From Anaerotignum propionicum (GTDB taxonomy: Bacteria > Bacillota > Clostridia > Lachnospirales > Anaerotignaceae), in assembly GCF_024461735.1 (NCBI RefSeq), contig NZ_JANGAD010000006.1, forward strand, positions 1-64,000: 64,000 bases of DNA, read 5' to 3'. The position numbers and the translations under genes were made by a program. The notes under the pieces are model-generated. The model saw nothing but the letters and a program-made list of their open reading frames with translations. It was not told the DNA's origin and made no database searches. This document shows, piece after piece, positions 8,639 to 17,028 of the stretch. Numbering within the stretch: the first letter of the stretch is position 1; the number at the start of each line of letters is the position of its first letter.

Positions 8639-9319
8639 TTATTCAGAGGTATAGCCATTACATTTTAATACATATGGATTAATTTGATGAAAATTTTTAT
8701 AGTGCTGACAAAGCAATGCCGTTGCTTCTTCAATATTTCCCGTTCGGATTGCAGCCACAATGGGTTTATGATGGTGAATCTGCAAAAGACTATGGGCGAT
8801 GTCTGTGTATTTTGAAATTTGAATTAGGTGAATCTGCTGATACAAGGCATGCTGTTGCCGAAATAAAAGGGAGTTATTAGATATTTTTGTGATTGCAAGA
8901 TGAAAATCACAATCGGTCTGAATACGCCCATAGATATCGCCTTTGGCGGCAATTGCTTCGCAGATGTCTGCAAGTGCATTCAAGTGATCAAAGTCTGCGG
9001 CACTTCCATAGTATGCGGCTAGCTGTATACTCAGTATATCCAAAGAAAGGCGTACCACACCGATTTCCTGAACCTCTTCTTCACAAAAGGATTTCACCGA
9101 TGCGCCACGATTTGCCTCAATGGTAACAAGACCTTCTGCTTCTAAATAGCGCAGGGCATCATGAACAGGGGTTCTGCTGATTGAAAGCTTTTTTGCAATT
9201 TGCAGCTCGGAAATGCGGGCACCGGGCAAAAGCTCCATGTGGAAAATCATATTTTTGATTTGTTCATAAGCAAACTCTTTTTGAGACTGCACCAACAACA
9301 CCTGCTCTCTCTCCTGCAT
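8639..9319 (-). CDS. FCD-type GntR-family regulator
   Basis: A 226-aa regulator. The N-terminal winged helix (residues about 18-80) shows the GntR signature LPGARISELQIAKKLSISRT followed by PVHDALRYLEAEGLV. The C-terminal all-helical FCD domain contains CDFHLAI, LHHHKPIVAAI and LLCQHY, whose histidines usually bind a metal and the effector, commonly an organic acid or fatty acyl compound. It is divergent from the PFOR operon at 9562. The inverted repeats at 9502-9536, downstream of that operon's promoter, are its likely operator. The start is the only reasonable ATG, although no strong ribosome site is visible. Confidence 0.85.
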   Translation of the reverse strand: MQEREQVLLVQSQKEFAYEQIKNMIFHMELLPGARISELQIAKKLSISRTPVHDALRYLEAEGLVTIEANRGASVKSFCEEEVQEIGVVRLSLDILSIQLAAYYGSAADFDHLNALADICEAIAAKGDIYGRIQTDCDFHLAITKISNNSLLFRQQHALYQQIHLIQISKYTDIAHSLLQIHHHKPIVAAIRTGNIEEATALLCQHYKNFHQINPYVLKCNGYTSE

Positions 9320-9457
9320 ATCAGTTTATCTATCGATTTATAATTATAAATTATTATCTTATCAGTGTCAATGCAATCAAGGATAGGGTGTATTTAGGTT
9401 TATTGCATAAAGGACAAGAGGATAAATTGTTATCTTTGCCGAAAAAAATTTTCTCTA

Positions 9458-9485
9458 TTGACGAAATGATTTATGAGAATATAAT
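9458..9485 (+). promoter_or_regulatory. Promoter of the PFOR operon
   Basis: TTGACG (9458-9463), a 16-nt spacer and TATAAT (9480-9485). It is close to consensus and 76 nt before the start codon. Confidence 0.75.
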
Positions 9486-9501
9486 TGTATGTAACAGTTA
9501 T

Positions 9502-9536
9502 TAATTGCATGCAATAATACATATTACATGCAATTA
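9502..9536. promoter_or_regulatory. Probable GntR operator downstream of the PFOR promoter
   Basis: TAATTGCATG (9502-9511) and CATGCAATTA (9527-9536) form a 10-bp inverted repeat with a 15-bp spacer. The left arm is itself part of the 12-bp palindrome ATTGCATGCAAT (9504-9515). It lies just past the transcription start, where a repressor would block elongation or initiation. Confidence 0.65.
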
Positions 9537-9561
9537 GTAAAATCCAAAGGAGGAACTGTCT

Positions 9562-12500
9562 ATGGAAAAGGATTTCAAATTGATGGATGGAAACCAAGCA
9601 GCGGCGTACGTTTCTTATGCTTTTACAGAGGTGGCGGGGATTTATCCCATCACGCCATCCTCTTCTATGGCAGAGCATGTGGATGAATGGTCCGCAAATG
9701 GTAAAGAAAATTTGTTTGGTCAACCGGTACAGGTTGTGGAAATGCAGTCGGAAGGCGGCGCAGCGGGCACAGTACATGGTTCTTTGCAATCTGGAGCTTT
9801 AACAACGACTTATACTGCCTCTCAAGGGCTGCTCCTAATGATCCCCAATATGTATAAAATAGCAGGGGAAATGCTACCGGGGGTATTTCATGTTTCAGCC
9901 CGGACGGTTTCTACCCATGCTCTTTCCATTTTTGGGGACCATTCAGATGTAATGGGCGTACGGAGCACTGGGTTTGCTATGATTGCATCTTCTTCACCCC
10001 AAGAGGTTATGGATTTAGGCGCTGTATCTCATCTGGCAGCCATTCATTGCCGTATGCCGGTACTGCATTTTTTTGATGGTTTTAGAACTTCCCATGAAAT
10101 TCAAAAAATAGAAGCATTGGATTATGAAATGCTACGTCCTTTGGTAGACTGGAAAGCAATTGAAGCTTTCCGAAAGAATTCCCTTAATCCGGAGCATCCC
10201 GCAACCAGAGGGACAACGGTAAATCCGGATATTTTTTTTCAATGCAGGGAGGCTTGCAATGACAAGATTATGGAAATACCCAAAGCTGTGGAGCACTATA
10301 TGGAGGAAATAAAGAAGATAACAGGACGTGATTATCATCTTTTTGATTATTATGGCGCTCAAGATGCGGAAGCAGTTGTTGTATTAATGGGTTCTGTAGG
10401 GGAAACTGCTAAGGAGACGGTAGATTATCTACTTTCCCGTGGAGAAAAGGTGGGCGTTGTGGTTGTGCATTTGTATCGCCCATTCTCAGCAGAGCATTTT
10501 TTGGCGGCAGTGCCTAAGACAGTCAGGCGTATGGCTGTTTTAGATCGCACCAAGGAACCCGGTGCCACAGGAGAGCCATTGTATCAGGATATCTGTGTGG
10601 TTTATCAGCAAAAGGGCATTCCCATGGAAATTGTTGGTGGGCGTTATGGACTCAGTTCTAAAGATACCACCCCAGCGCAGATATTTGCAGTATTTGAAAA
10701 TTTAAAACAAAAGGTACCAAAAAACAATTTTACTATTGGCATTGAAGATGATGTAACCTATACCTCTTTACCTATTGGAAAAGAAATTGAGGTTGCTTCA
10801 AAAGAACAGACCAATGTGAAAATCTGGGGTTTGGGTTCCGATGGTACCGTGGGTGCAAACAAAAATTCTATTAAAATCATTGGAAATGCAACGGATTTGT
10901 ATTGCCAAGCATATTTCGTATATGACTCTAAAAAGTCAGGGGGGCTGACCCAGTCACATCTACGTTTTGGAAAAAAGCCTATTCGATCCCCTTATTTAGT
11001 GAACAATGCAGATTTTGTGGCATGCCACACGCCTTCTTATGTAAATAAATATGACATGATAAAGGATTTAAAAGAAGGAGGGACTTTTCTGCTGAACTGC
11101 ACTTGGGATGAGAAAGGTCTGGAGAAAAACCTCCCGGGAAAGATGAAGCGGACACTGGCAAAGAAGAAAGCAAGGTTTTACACCATCAATGCCATTGATA
11201 TTGCTCAAAGACTGGGATTGGGAAGCAGAACCAACACTATTTTGCAGGCAGCCTTTTTTCAGTTAGCAAACATTATTCCCATGGAACAGGCAGTGAAAGA
11301 AATGAGAAATGCCATTTATCATACCTATTACATAAGAAAAGGGCAGGATGTGGTAGATCGTAATTATGCCTCAATTGAATATGGCATAACAGAACTGCGG
11401 GAAGTTGAAATCCCTAGTCATTGGCTGACGGAGCAGGACAGCATAACTATGGAAGAGGCAAACGATTTTATCCGTGAGGTAGCGGCGCCTATGAATCGTC
11501 AGGAAGGAGATGCAATTCCCGTTTCTTTGGTTAAGAAATACGGCTTAGAGGATGGCACTTGGCCTGGGGGCACAACCAAATATGAAAAACGGGGGATTGC
11601 TACAGCGGTTCCTGCTTGGAACATAGAGACCTGTGTGCAATGTAATCGCTGTTCCTTGGTTTGCCCCCATGGTGCAATCCGCCCATTCCTGTTGGATGAA
11701 GAAGAAAAACAGGCGGCACCTGTTGGATTCGAAACGAAACAGGCGGTGGGTGCAGGTCTGGATAAATATCAGTTCCGCATCCAAGTATCTCCTTACGACT
11801 GTACAGGTTGTGGCAGCTGCACCCATATTTGTCCGGCTAAAGAAAAGGCACTAGTAATGGAAAGCTTGGAAAGCCAGCTCAAGGAGTCGGAGAACTGGGT
11901 TTATGGAGTAGAAAAGGTGGAAGTCAAACGGGATGCTGTAAGTAATAAAAGCGTTAAGGCTTCTCAGTTTGCAAAGCCTTATTTCGAATTTTCGGGGGCA
12001 TGTGCAGGTTGTGGGGAAACACCTTATATCAAGCTGGTTACACAGCTTTTTGGCGACCATATGTATATCACAAATGCTTCAGGTTGTTCTTCCGCCTATG
12101 GAGGCTCCACGCCATCTTCCCCTTATTGTAGGGACAAACGGGGTTTTGGTCCAACATGGGCGATGTCCTTGTTTGAGGATAATGCAGAATATGCTTATGG
12201 CTATCTGTTAGGGCAGAATGCGATAAAGCGCCAGCTTAAAGAAAAGATTGAGATTTTGTCTGCTAAGGAGAGTATTAGGGAGGCATGCAGACTGTATATG
12301 GAAAAAGGAGAGCAGGCGGCAGAATCCTCAAGGGTTAGCCAGTCTCTTTTAGCGGCCTTGGAAAAGGACGACAGCCATGAGGCAGTTTTTGTTCGTCAAA
12401 ACAAAGAATATTTGTCAAGAAAAAGTGTATGGGCCTTTGGTGGTGACGGATGGGCTTATGACATTGGTTTTGGAGGTTTGGATCATGTTCTTGCTTCCGG

Positions 12501-13074
12501 TGAAGATATTAATATTTTAGTACTGGATACAGAGGTATATTCCAACACTGGCGGGCAGTCCTCTAAGGCAACGGCGGCAGGTGCCATTGCAAAGTTCTCC
12601 GCTGGGGGCAAAAGAACTAGAAAGAAGGATTTGGGCATGATGGCAATGAGTTATGGGTATGTTTACGTGGCCCAGGTTGCTATGGGGGCAGACCCGGAGC
12701 AAACTTTGCGAGCCATTCGTGAAGCAGAGGCATACCATGGACCTTCTATGGTGATTTGCTATTGCCCTTGCATTGAGCATGGCATGAAAACCAGCATGGG
12801 ATTCAGTCAATTAGAAGAAAAAAAAGCAGTAGAAGCAGGGTATTGGCACTTGTATCGCTATCATCCGGAGCGGAAGGCAGAAGGGAAAAATCCTTTTGTT
12901 CTAGATTCAAAGGAGCCTACCGAAGATTTCAGGAGGTTTTTGCTGGGAGAAAACAGATTTGCATCCTTGGCATTATCTTTCCCTGAAAAAGCTGAAGCTT
13001 TGTATGCCAAAGCAGAACAGGATGCAAAGGAACGCTACGCACGTTATCGAGATTTATCACAACAGGAGCACTGA
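9562..13074 (+). CDS. nifJ: Pyruvate:ferredoxin (flavodoxin) oxidoreductase, single-chain
   Basis: A 1170-aa enzyme of the usual homodimer-forming PFOR length. It oxidatively decarboxylates pyruvate (or a related 2-oxoacid) with CoA to acyl-CoA and CO2 and reduces ferredoxin. Domains in order: pyrimidine-binding domain with YPITPSSSMAEHVDEW (about 30-50); CoA/transketolase-C-like domain (about 260-400); gamma domain; a 2x[4Fe-4S] ferredoxin domain with CVQCNRCSLVCPHGA (about 690) and CTGCGSCTHICPAKE (about 748); and the TPP domain with CAGCGET (about 814), GGDGWAYDIGFGGLDH and YSNTGGQSSKAT (about 955-1005). AGGAGG precedes the ATG. It is first in an operon with a 4-hydroxybutyryl-CoA dehydratase and an aminotransferase, so a substrate other than pyruvate is possible. 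Confidence 0.95.
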   Translation: MEKDFKLMDGNQAAAYVSYAFTEVAGIYPITPSSSMAEHVDEWSANGKENLFGQPVQVVEMQSEGGAAGTVHGSLQSGALTTTYTASQGLLLMIPNMYKIAGEMLPGVFHVSARTVSTHALSIFGDHSDVMGVRSTGFAMIASSSPQEVMDLGAVSHLAAIHCRMPVLHFFDGFRTSHEIQKIEALDYEMLRPLVDWKAIEAFRKNSLNPEHPATRGTTVNPDIFFQCREACNDKIMEIPKAVEHYMEEIKKITGRDYHLFDYYGAQDAEAVVVLMGSVGETAKETVDYLLSRGEKVGVVVVHLYRPFSAEHFLAAVPKTVRRMAVLDRTKEPGATGEPLYQDICVVYQQKGIPMEIVGGRYGLSSKDTTPAQIFAVFENLKQKVPKNNFTIGIEDDVTYTSLPIGKEIEVASKEQTNVKIWGLGSDGTVGANKNSIKIIGNATDLYCQAYFVYDSKKSGGLTQSHLRFGKKPIRSPYLVNNADFVACHTPSYVNKYDMIKDLKEGGTFLLNCTWDEKGLEKNLPGKMKRTLAKKKARFYTINAIDIAQRLGLGSRTNTILQAAFFQLANIIPMEQAVKEMRNAIYHTYYIRKGQDVVDRNYASIEYGITELREVEIPSHWLTEQDSITMEEANDFIREVAAPMNRQEGDAIPVSLVKKYGLEDGTWPGGTTKYEKRGIATAVPAWNIETCVQCNRCSLVCPHGAIRPFLLDEEEKQAAPVGFETKQAVGAGLDKYQFRIQVSPYDCTGCGSCTHICPAKEKALVMESLESQLKESENWVYGVEKVEVKRDAVSNKSVKASQFAKPYFEFSGACAGCGETPYIKLVTQLFGDHMYITNASGCSSAYGGSTPSSPYCRDKRGFGPTWAMSLFEDNAEYAYGYLLGQNAIKRQLKEKIEILSAKESIREACRLYMEKGEQAAESSRVSQSLLAALEKDDSHEAVFVRQNKEYLSRKSVWAFGGDGWAYDIGFGGLDHVLASGEDINILVLDTEVYSNTGGQSSKATAAGAIAKFSAGGKRTRKKDLGMMAMSYGYVYVAQVAMGADPEQTLRAIREAEAYHGPSMVICYCPCIEHGMKTSMGFSQLEEKKAVEAGYWHLYRYHPERKAEGKNPFVLDSKEPTEDFRRFLLGENRFASLALSFPEKAEALYAKAEQDAKERYARYRDLSQQEH

Positions 13075-13108
13075 AATGTAAAGTAGGAGAAGATAAGGAG
13101 GAGCTAAC

Positions 13109-14584
13109 ATGGCATTAATGACAGGTAAAGAATACTTTGAAAGTTTACGGAATATGAAGACACGTGTATATTTACGGGGGGAAAAGGTTGAGAATTGGGT
13201 GGATCATCCTTTGATTAGCCCCTCCATCCGTTGTGCCGCTATGACCTATGCATTGGCACAGAATCCGGAATATGAGGATTTAATGACAGCTACCAGCAAT
13301 CTAACAGGAAGAAGGATTAATCGTTTTACCCATCTGCATCAATCGCCAGAAGACTTAGTGAAAAAGGTCAAGATGCAACGGCTGTTGGGGCAGAAAACAG
13401 CAAGCTGCTTCCAACGTTGTGTAGGCATGGATGCTTTTAATGCGGTTTTTTCCACTACATATGAAATAGATGAGGCTTGCGGCACAAACTATCACGAAAA
13501 CTTTAAAAAATTCTTGATTTATGTTCAAGAAAATGACCTTATGGTGGATGGTGCCATGACTGACCCAAAAGGAGACCGCAGTAAGGCGCCCCATGCCCAG
13601 GCTGATCCCGATATGTTTGTTCGTGTGGTGGAACGAAGGGAAAACGGCATTGTTGTGTGCGGAGCAAAGTGTCACCAAACGGGGGCAGTTAACAGCCATT
13701 GGCAGCTTATTATGCCAACTATGGCAATGGGGGAAGCAGACAGAGACTGGGCAGTATCCTTTGCTTGTCCCTCTGATGCAGAAGGTGTCTATATGGTATA
13801 CGGACGGCAGAGCTGTGACACGAGGAAATTGGAAGGGTGCAGTATTGATGTGGGCAATGAGAGGTTTGGCGGTCAGGAGGCATTAGTGGTATTGGATCAT
13901 GTTTTCATACCCAACGAATATATCTTCATGAATGGTGAATTTGCCTTTGCGGGCATGATGGTGGAAAGATTCGCTGGATATCATCGCCAGAGCTACGGAG
14001 GATGTAAGACGGGTGTGGGTGACGTAATCATCGGGGCTGCCGCTTTGGCAGCGGAGTATCATGGCGTGGAAAAAGCCAGCGCAGTCAAGGATAAGCTGAT
14101 TGAGATGATACACTTGAATGAAACCATGTATTCCTGCGGGGTTGCATGTTCTTGTGAAGGCTGTGCCACAAAAGCAGGAAATTATCAGATAGACCTGCTT
14201 CTTGCAAATGTCTGCAAGCAGAACGTTACCCGCTTCCCTTATGAAATTGCTCGTCTAGCGGAGGATATTGCAGGCGGGCTTATGGTAACCATGCCATCCC
14301 AAGTTGATTTTGAATCTGAGCTTCAGGTTGGCAGTCAGGGAGAAACCATATCTGATATTTGCCGAAAATACTTTGCAGGAAAAGAGGGAATTCCAGCAGA
14401 AAATCGTCAGCGGGTGCTTCGCTTTTTAGAGAATATTTGCTTGGGTGCAGATGCAGTTGGTTATCGTACGGAGTCTTTGCATGGAGCAGGTTCGCCTCAA
14501 GCACAAAGAATTATGATTGCCCGTCAGGGAGATATTCAGGGGAAAAAGCAAATGGCGAAAAACATCACGGGCATTCAGAAATAA
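13109..14584 (+). CDS. abfD: 4-hydroxybutyryl-CoA dehydratase / vinylacetyl-CoA isomerase
   Basis: A 491-aa member of the 4-hydroxyphenylacetate hydroxylase-like flavoprotein family. All four ligands known to hold the [4Fe-4S] cluster of the Clostridium aminobutyricum enzyme (C99, C103, H292, C299) are present: C100 and C104 in SCFQRCVGMDAF, H292 and C299 in YHRQSYGGCK. Long stretches such as INRFTHLHQS, MTDPKGDRSKAP, IYGRQSCDTRK-like and GAGSPQAQRIMIARQG match that enzyme. It dehydrates 4-hydroxybutyryl-CoA to crotonyl-CoA by an FAD/radical mechanism, opening the route to butyrate. AAGGAGGAG precedes the ATG; it lies 34 nt after the PFOR gene and 71 nt before an aminotransferase. No 4-hydroxybutyrate dehydrogenase is nearby; a matching CoA-transferase is at 21651. 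Confidence 0.92.
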   Translation: MALMTGKEYFESLRNMKTRVYLRGEKVENWVDHPLISPSIRCAAMTYALAQNPEYEDLMTATSNLTGRRINRFTHLHQSPEDLVKKVKMQRLLGQKTASCFQRCVGMDAFNAVFSTTYEIDEACGTNYHENFKKFLIYVQENDLMVDGAMTDPKGDRSKAPHAQADPDMFVRVVERRENGIVVCGAKCHQTGAVNSHWQLIMPTMAMGEADRDWAVSFACPSDAEGVYMVYGRQSCDTRKLEGCSIDVGNERFGGQEALVVLDHVFIPNEYIFMNGEFAFAGMMVERFAGYHRQSYGGCKTGVGDVIIGAAALAAEYHGVEKASAVKDKLIEMIHLNETMYSCGVACSCEGCATKAGNYQIDLLLANVCKQNVTRFPYEIARLAEDIAGGLMVTMPSQVDFESELQVGSQGETISDICRKYFAGKEGIPAENRQRVLRFLENICLGADAVGYRTESLHGAGSPQAQRIMIARQGDIQGKKQMAKNITGIQK

Positions 14585-14655
14585 GCGTTATGTATAGCTC
14601 CTTAATTTTCTATGTAGTAGTGCACTGCACTTAGGAACAGAAAGGATGATATGGC

Positions 14656-15810
14656 ATGTCTTTTGTTTCAGAGAAAAGTAAAAACCTTCCCCAGTCGATT
14701 ATACGAGAAATGTTTGCAATGCAAGGGGGATTAGAGGACGTGGTGAGCTTTGCTTTGGGAGAACCAAATTTTGCGCCCCCAAAACACGTGGTTGATGCTG
14801 TTATGGCTTCTTTTCAGAGGGGAGAAACCCATTATACCCCTAATGCCGGTATCCCCGCATTGCGGGAAGCTGTGGCTGAAAGCTATCAAAACCGCGCTTT
14901 GCAGTATGATGCTGAAGAGATACTGATTGGCGCTGGTGCCATCAGTGTGCTTTGTTTGGCTTGTATGGCAATACTGGATATAGGGGACGAAGTTTTGCTC
15001 CCTGACCCCGGGTGGGCAAATTATAAAGGGCTTATATTACAGGTTGGGGCTGTTCCTGTTCCTGTGAAGATTTATGAAGAAAATGAATTTATGTATGATG
15101 TGGAGGATTTACGCAGGGCGATTACCTCTAAAACGAAAGTGATTCTGTTAAATTCTCCTTCCAATCCAACGGGTGCTGTAGCAAATGCAGAAAATCTGAA
15201 GCAAATTGCAGAGTTGGCCAAGGAAAATGATCTTTATATTTTGACAGATGAAATCTATCACGCTTTATTATGGGATGATGAACCCTATTGTAGTATTGCG
15301 GCTTTTCCGGGAATGAAAGAGCGAACAGTGATTGTGGATGGTTTCTCAAAAAAATATGCAATGACCGGCTTTCGATTGGGTTATGCTGCAGCACCAAAAG
15401 AAGTGATAGCAACAATGACAAAATTGTTGGAAAACGTGCTTTCTTCCGTGAATGAAGGGATGCAATGGGGCGGTGTCGCTGCTTTAAAGGGAAGTCAGGA
15501 AGAAGTGGAGCAGATGATTGTTCACTATAAAAGCAGAAGAGAATTAATGGTGAATGGGCTAAATGCCATTAAGAAAATCAGTTGTTTACCACCTAAAGGT
15601 GCTTTTTATGCATTTGCCAATATTACCAAAACAGGGCTTTCTGCCCGTGAATTTTCACTGCGTCTATTGCGTGAAAAACATACGGTGGTTGTACCTGGCA
15701 TAGGTTTTGGTGAAGGGGGAGAAGGTTATATACGTCTTTCCTATGCAACAGATGAGGGTACAATTCGAGAAGGGTTGAAGCGCATTGAGGAATTTATAAC
15801 GTCGCTGTAA
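14656..15810 (+). CDS. PLP-dependent class I/II aminotransferase
   Basis: A 384-aa fold-type I aminotransferase. The substrate-binding SFALGEPNF-like start, NSPSNPTGAV (about 166-175), TDEIYHALLWDD and the PLP lysine in DGFSKKYAMTGFRLGY (about 231) are all present, as in the aspartate/aromatic aminotransferase group. It converts an amino acid to its 2-oxoacid, usually with 2-oxoglutarate as acceptor. The ribosome site AAAGGA is about 9 nt before ATG 14656; another ATG at 14651 is out of frame. As third gene of the PFOR-abfD operon it may supply the oxoacid used by the oxidoreductase. A bidirectional terminator ends the operon. The substrate cannot be read from sequence. Confidence 0.88.
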   Translation: MSFVSEKSKNLPQSIIREMFAMQGGLEDVVSFALGEPNFAPPKHVVDAVMASFQRGETHYTPNAGIPALREAVAESYQNRALQYDAEEILIGAGAISVLCLACMAILDIGDEVLLPDPGWANYKGLILQVGAVPVPVKIYEENEFMYDVEDLRRAITSKTKVILLNSPSNPTGAVANAENLKQIAELAKENDLYILTDEIYHALLWDDEPYCSIAAFPGMKERTVIVDGFSKKYAMTGFRLGYAAAPKEVIATMTKLLENVLSSVNEGMQWGGVAALKGSQEEVEQMIVHYKSRRELMVNGLNAIKKISCLPPKGAFYAFANITKTGLSAREFSLRLLREKHTVVVPGIGFGEGGEGYIRLSYATDEGTIREGLKRIEEFITSL

Positions 15811-15847
15811 AAATTCGGAAAGACTACATAGAAAGATGGTGAGAAAC

Positions 15848-15876
15848 AAGCAGAGAGGAATGGCTCTCTGCTTTTA
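15848..15876. terminator. Bidirectional terminator between convergent genes
   Basis: AAGCAGAGAG (15848-15857) and CTCTCTGCTT (15864-15873) form a perfect 10-bp stem followed by T residues on the plus strand. It separates the aminotransferase gene and the minus-strand MBL-fold gene. Confidence 0.85.
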
Positions 15877-15892
15877 AATTTGGGTTTTTATT

Positions 15893-16657
15893 TTACAACC
15901 AGATAGCCCAGTCACCATAATCAAAGGTGCCACTTCCATGGTGCAGCTTTCCCTGTGTTTTTAGTTTCCGTAAAGCATCTCTCATACGAATAATAATTTC
16001 AGGCTGAATGTCCAGTGAATGATGTGCTGGAAATACCTTTTCAACGGAAAGGCCCGAGATGCTTTCCAAAGAACAAAGATATGCCTCAGGATCTGTGGAG
16101 GGATAGTAAGCAAACAAGGTGTCCTTATAGATTAAATCTCCTGTAAAGAGATAGCCTTTTGCTGCCTCATAAAAACACATATGACCAGGGGAATGCCCCG
16201 GGGTGTGGATTATCTCAATGGTTCTGCCACCCAAATCTATAACTTCATTACCTGATAACACTTTTGTGGGTTCGCCTTGGAAAAATTCATAAGTACCCAC
16301 GTCATATCCTTCGGGTGGGTCGCATCGATCCAACACCATTTCCCGTATTGTTTCCATGGATAGCGGAAATTCGCCCCTCAGCCAGAGGAGTTCCTCCTCG
16401 TGAGCATAGAAATCCGGGAAATATTTGTGGCCACCAATATGATCCCAATGGATGTGTGTTGCAATTGCCGTTATAGGATTATCCGTCAACTGTTTTATCA
16501 CATTATAAATATTGGAAATCCCAAGCCCTGTGTCAATGAGTAAACTGCGTTCTTCTCCATTTATTAGATAACAGTGTGTTTCCTCCCAGTGACGGTATTC
16601 ACTAATTATGAATGTATGGTCATCAATTTTATCTATTGTAAACCAGTTTTCCATCAT
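15893..16657 (-). CDS. MBL-fold metallo-hydrolase (glyoxalase II-like)
   Basis: A 254-aa metallo-beta-lactamase-fold hydrolase. The metal-binding motif THIHWDHIGGH (about 87-97) has the HxHxDH pattern, HTPGHSPGHMCFYE supplies the next histidine, FTGDLIYKD the bridging aspartate and FPAHHSLD the last histidine. Such enzymes hydrolyse thioesters, lactones or phosphoesters. The start is supported by AGAAGGG about 7 nt upstream. It lies convergent to the abfD operon and divergent from the flavoprotein at 17029. A thioesterase role in acyl-CoA metabolism would suit the setting but is only inference. Confidence 0.85.
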   Translation of the reverse strand: MMENWFTIDKIDDHTFIISEYRHWEETHCYLINGEERSLLIDTGLGISNIYNVIKQLTDNPITAIATHIHWDHIGGHKYFPDFYAHEEELLWLRGEFPLSMETIREMVLDRCDPPEGYDVGTYEFFQGEPTKVLSGNEVIDLGGRTIEIIHTPGHSPGHMCFYEAAKGYLFTGDLIYKDTLFAYYPSTDPEAYLCSLESISGLSVEKVFPAHHSLDIQPEIIIRMRDALRKLKTQGKLHHGSGTFDYGDWAIWL

Positions 16658-17028
16658 TTTTACCCTTCTTTCTTTTTTTTAAATGATACCGGTTAAATCA
16701 CTAGTTAACCAGATTATTCCATAAGTATACTATTAAATAATCTAAAAAGAAAGGGAATGTATCATGAATCTGCTTTTTATCCATGTTAAAATGCCTCACA
16801 GCAGATCGGCAAATGTTCCTGTTGAAAGGCGTCCTACTGGCTCTGGAGTTGATTTAAATTTATATTTTTTCAAAAAAATTTAAAGTTTAAAAAATAATTG
16901 ATTTTGGATTATTTTTACTGTTCTGAAGGCCAGGAAAGATGATGTAGTTTCTATTGACAGATGATATGGTGTATATTATCATATTATAAGATAAAAGTGC
17001 TATCAATAAATACAAAACGAGGTGCAAA
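16658..17028. other. Intergenic stretch between divergent MBL-fold and flavoprotein genes
   Basis: It contains the inverted repeat GGTTAA-atcactag-TTAACC (16691-16710), a possible operator 34 bp upstream of the MBL-fold gene. A 39-codon frame at 16764-16883 has an AAAGGGA ribosome-like site but no recognisable product, so it is not called as a gene. The rest is AT-rich. Confidence 0.45.

Noticed and set aside
16764..16883. 39-codon frame with a ribosome-like site upstream of the flavoprotein gene
   Set aside because: No similarity can be judged at this length and the composition gives no coding signal; mentioned only in the gap entry.
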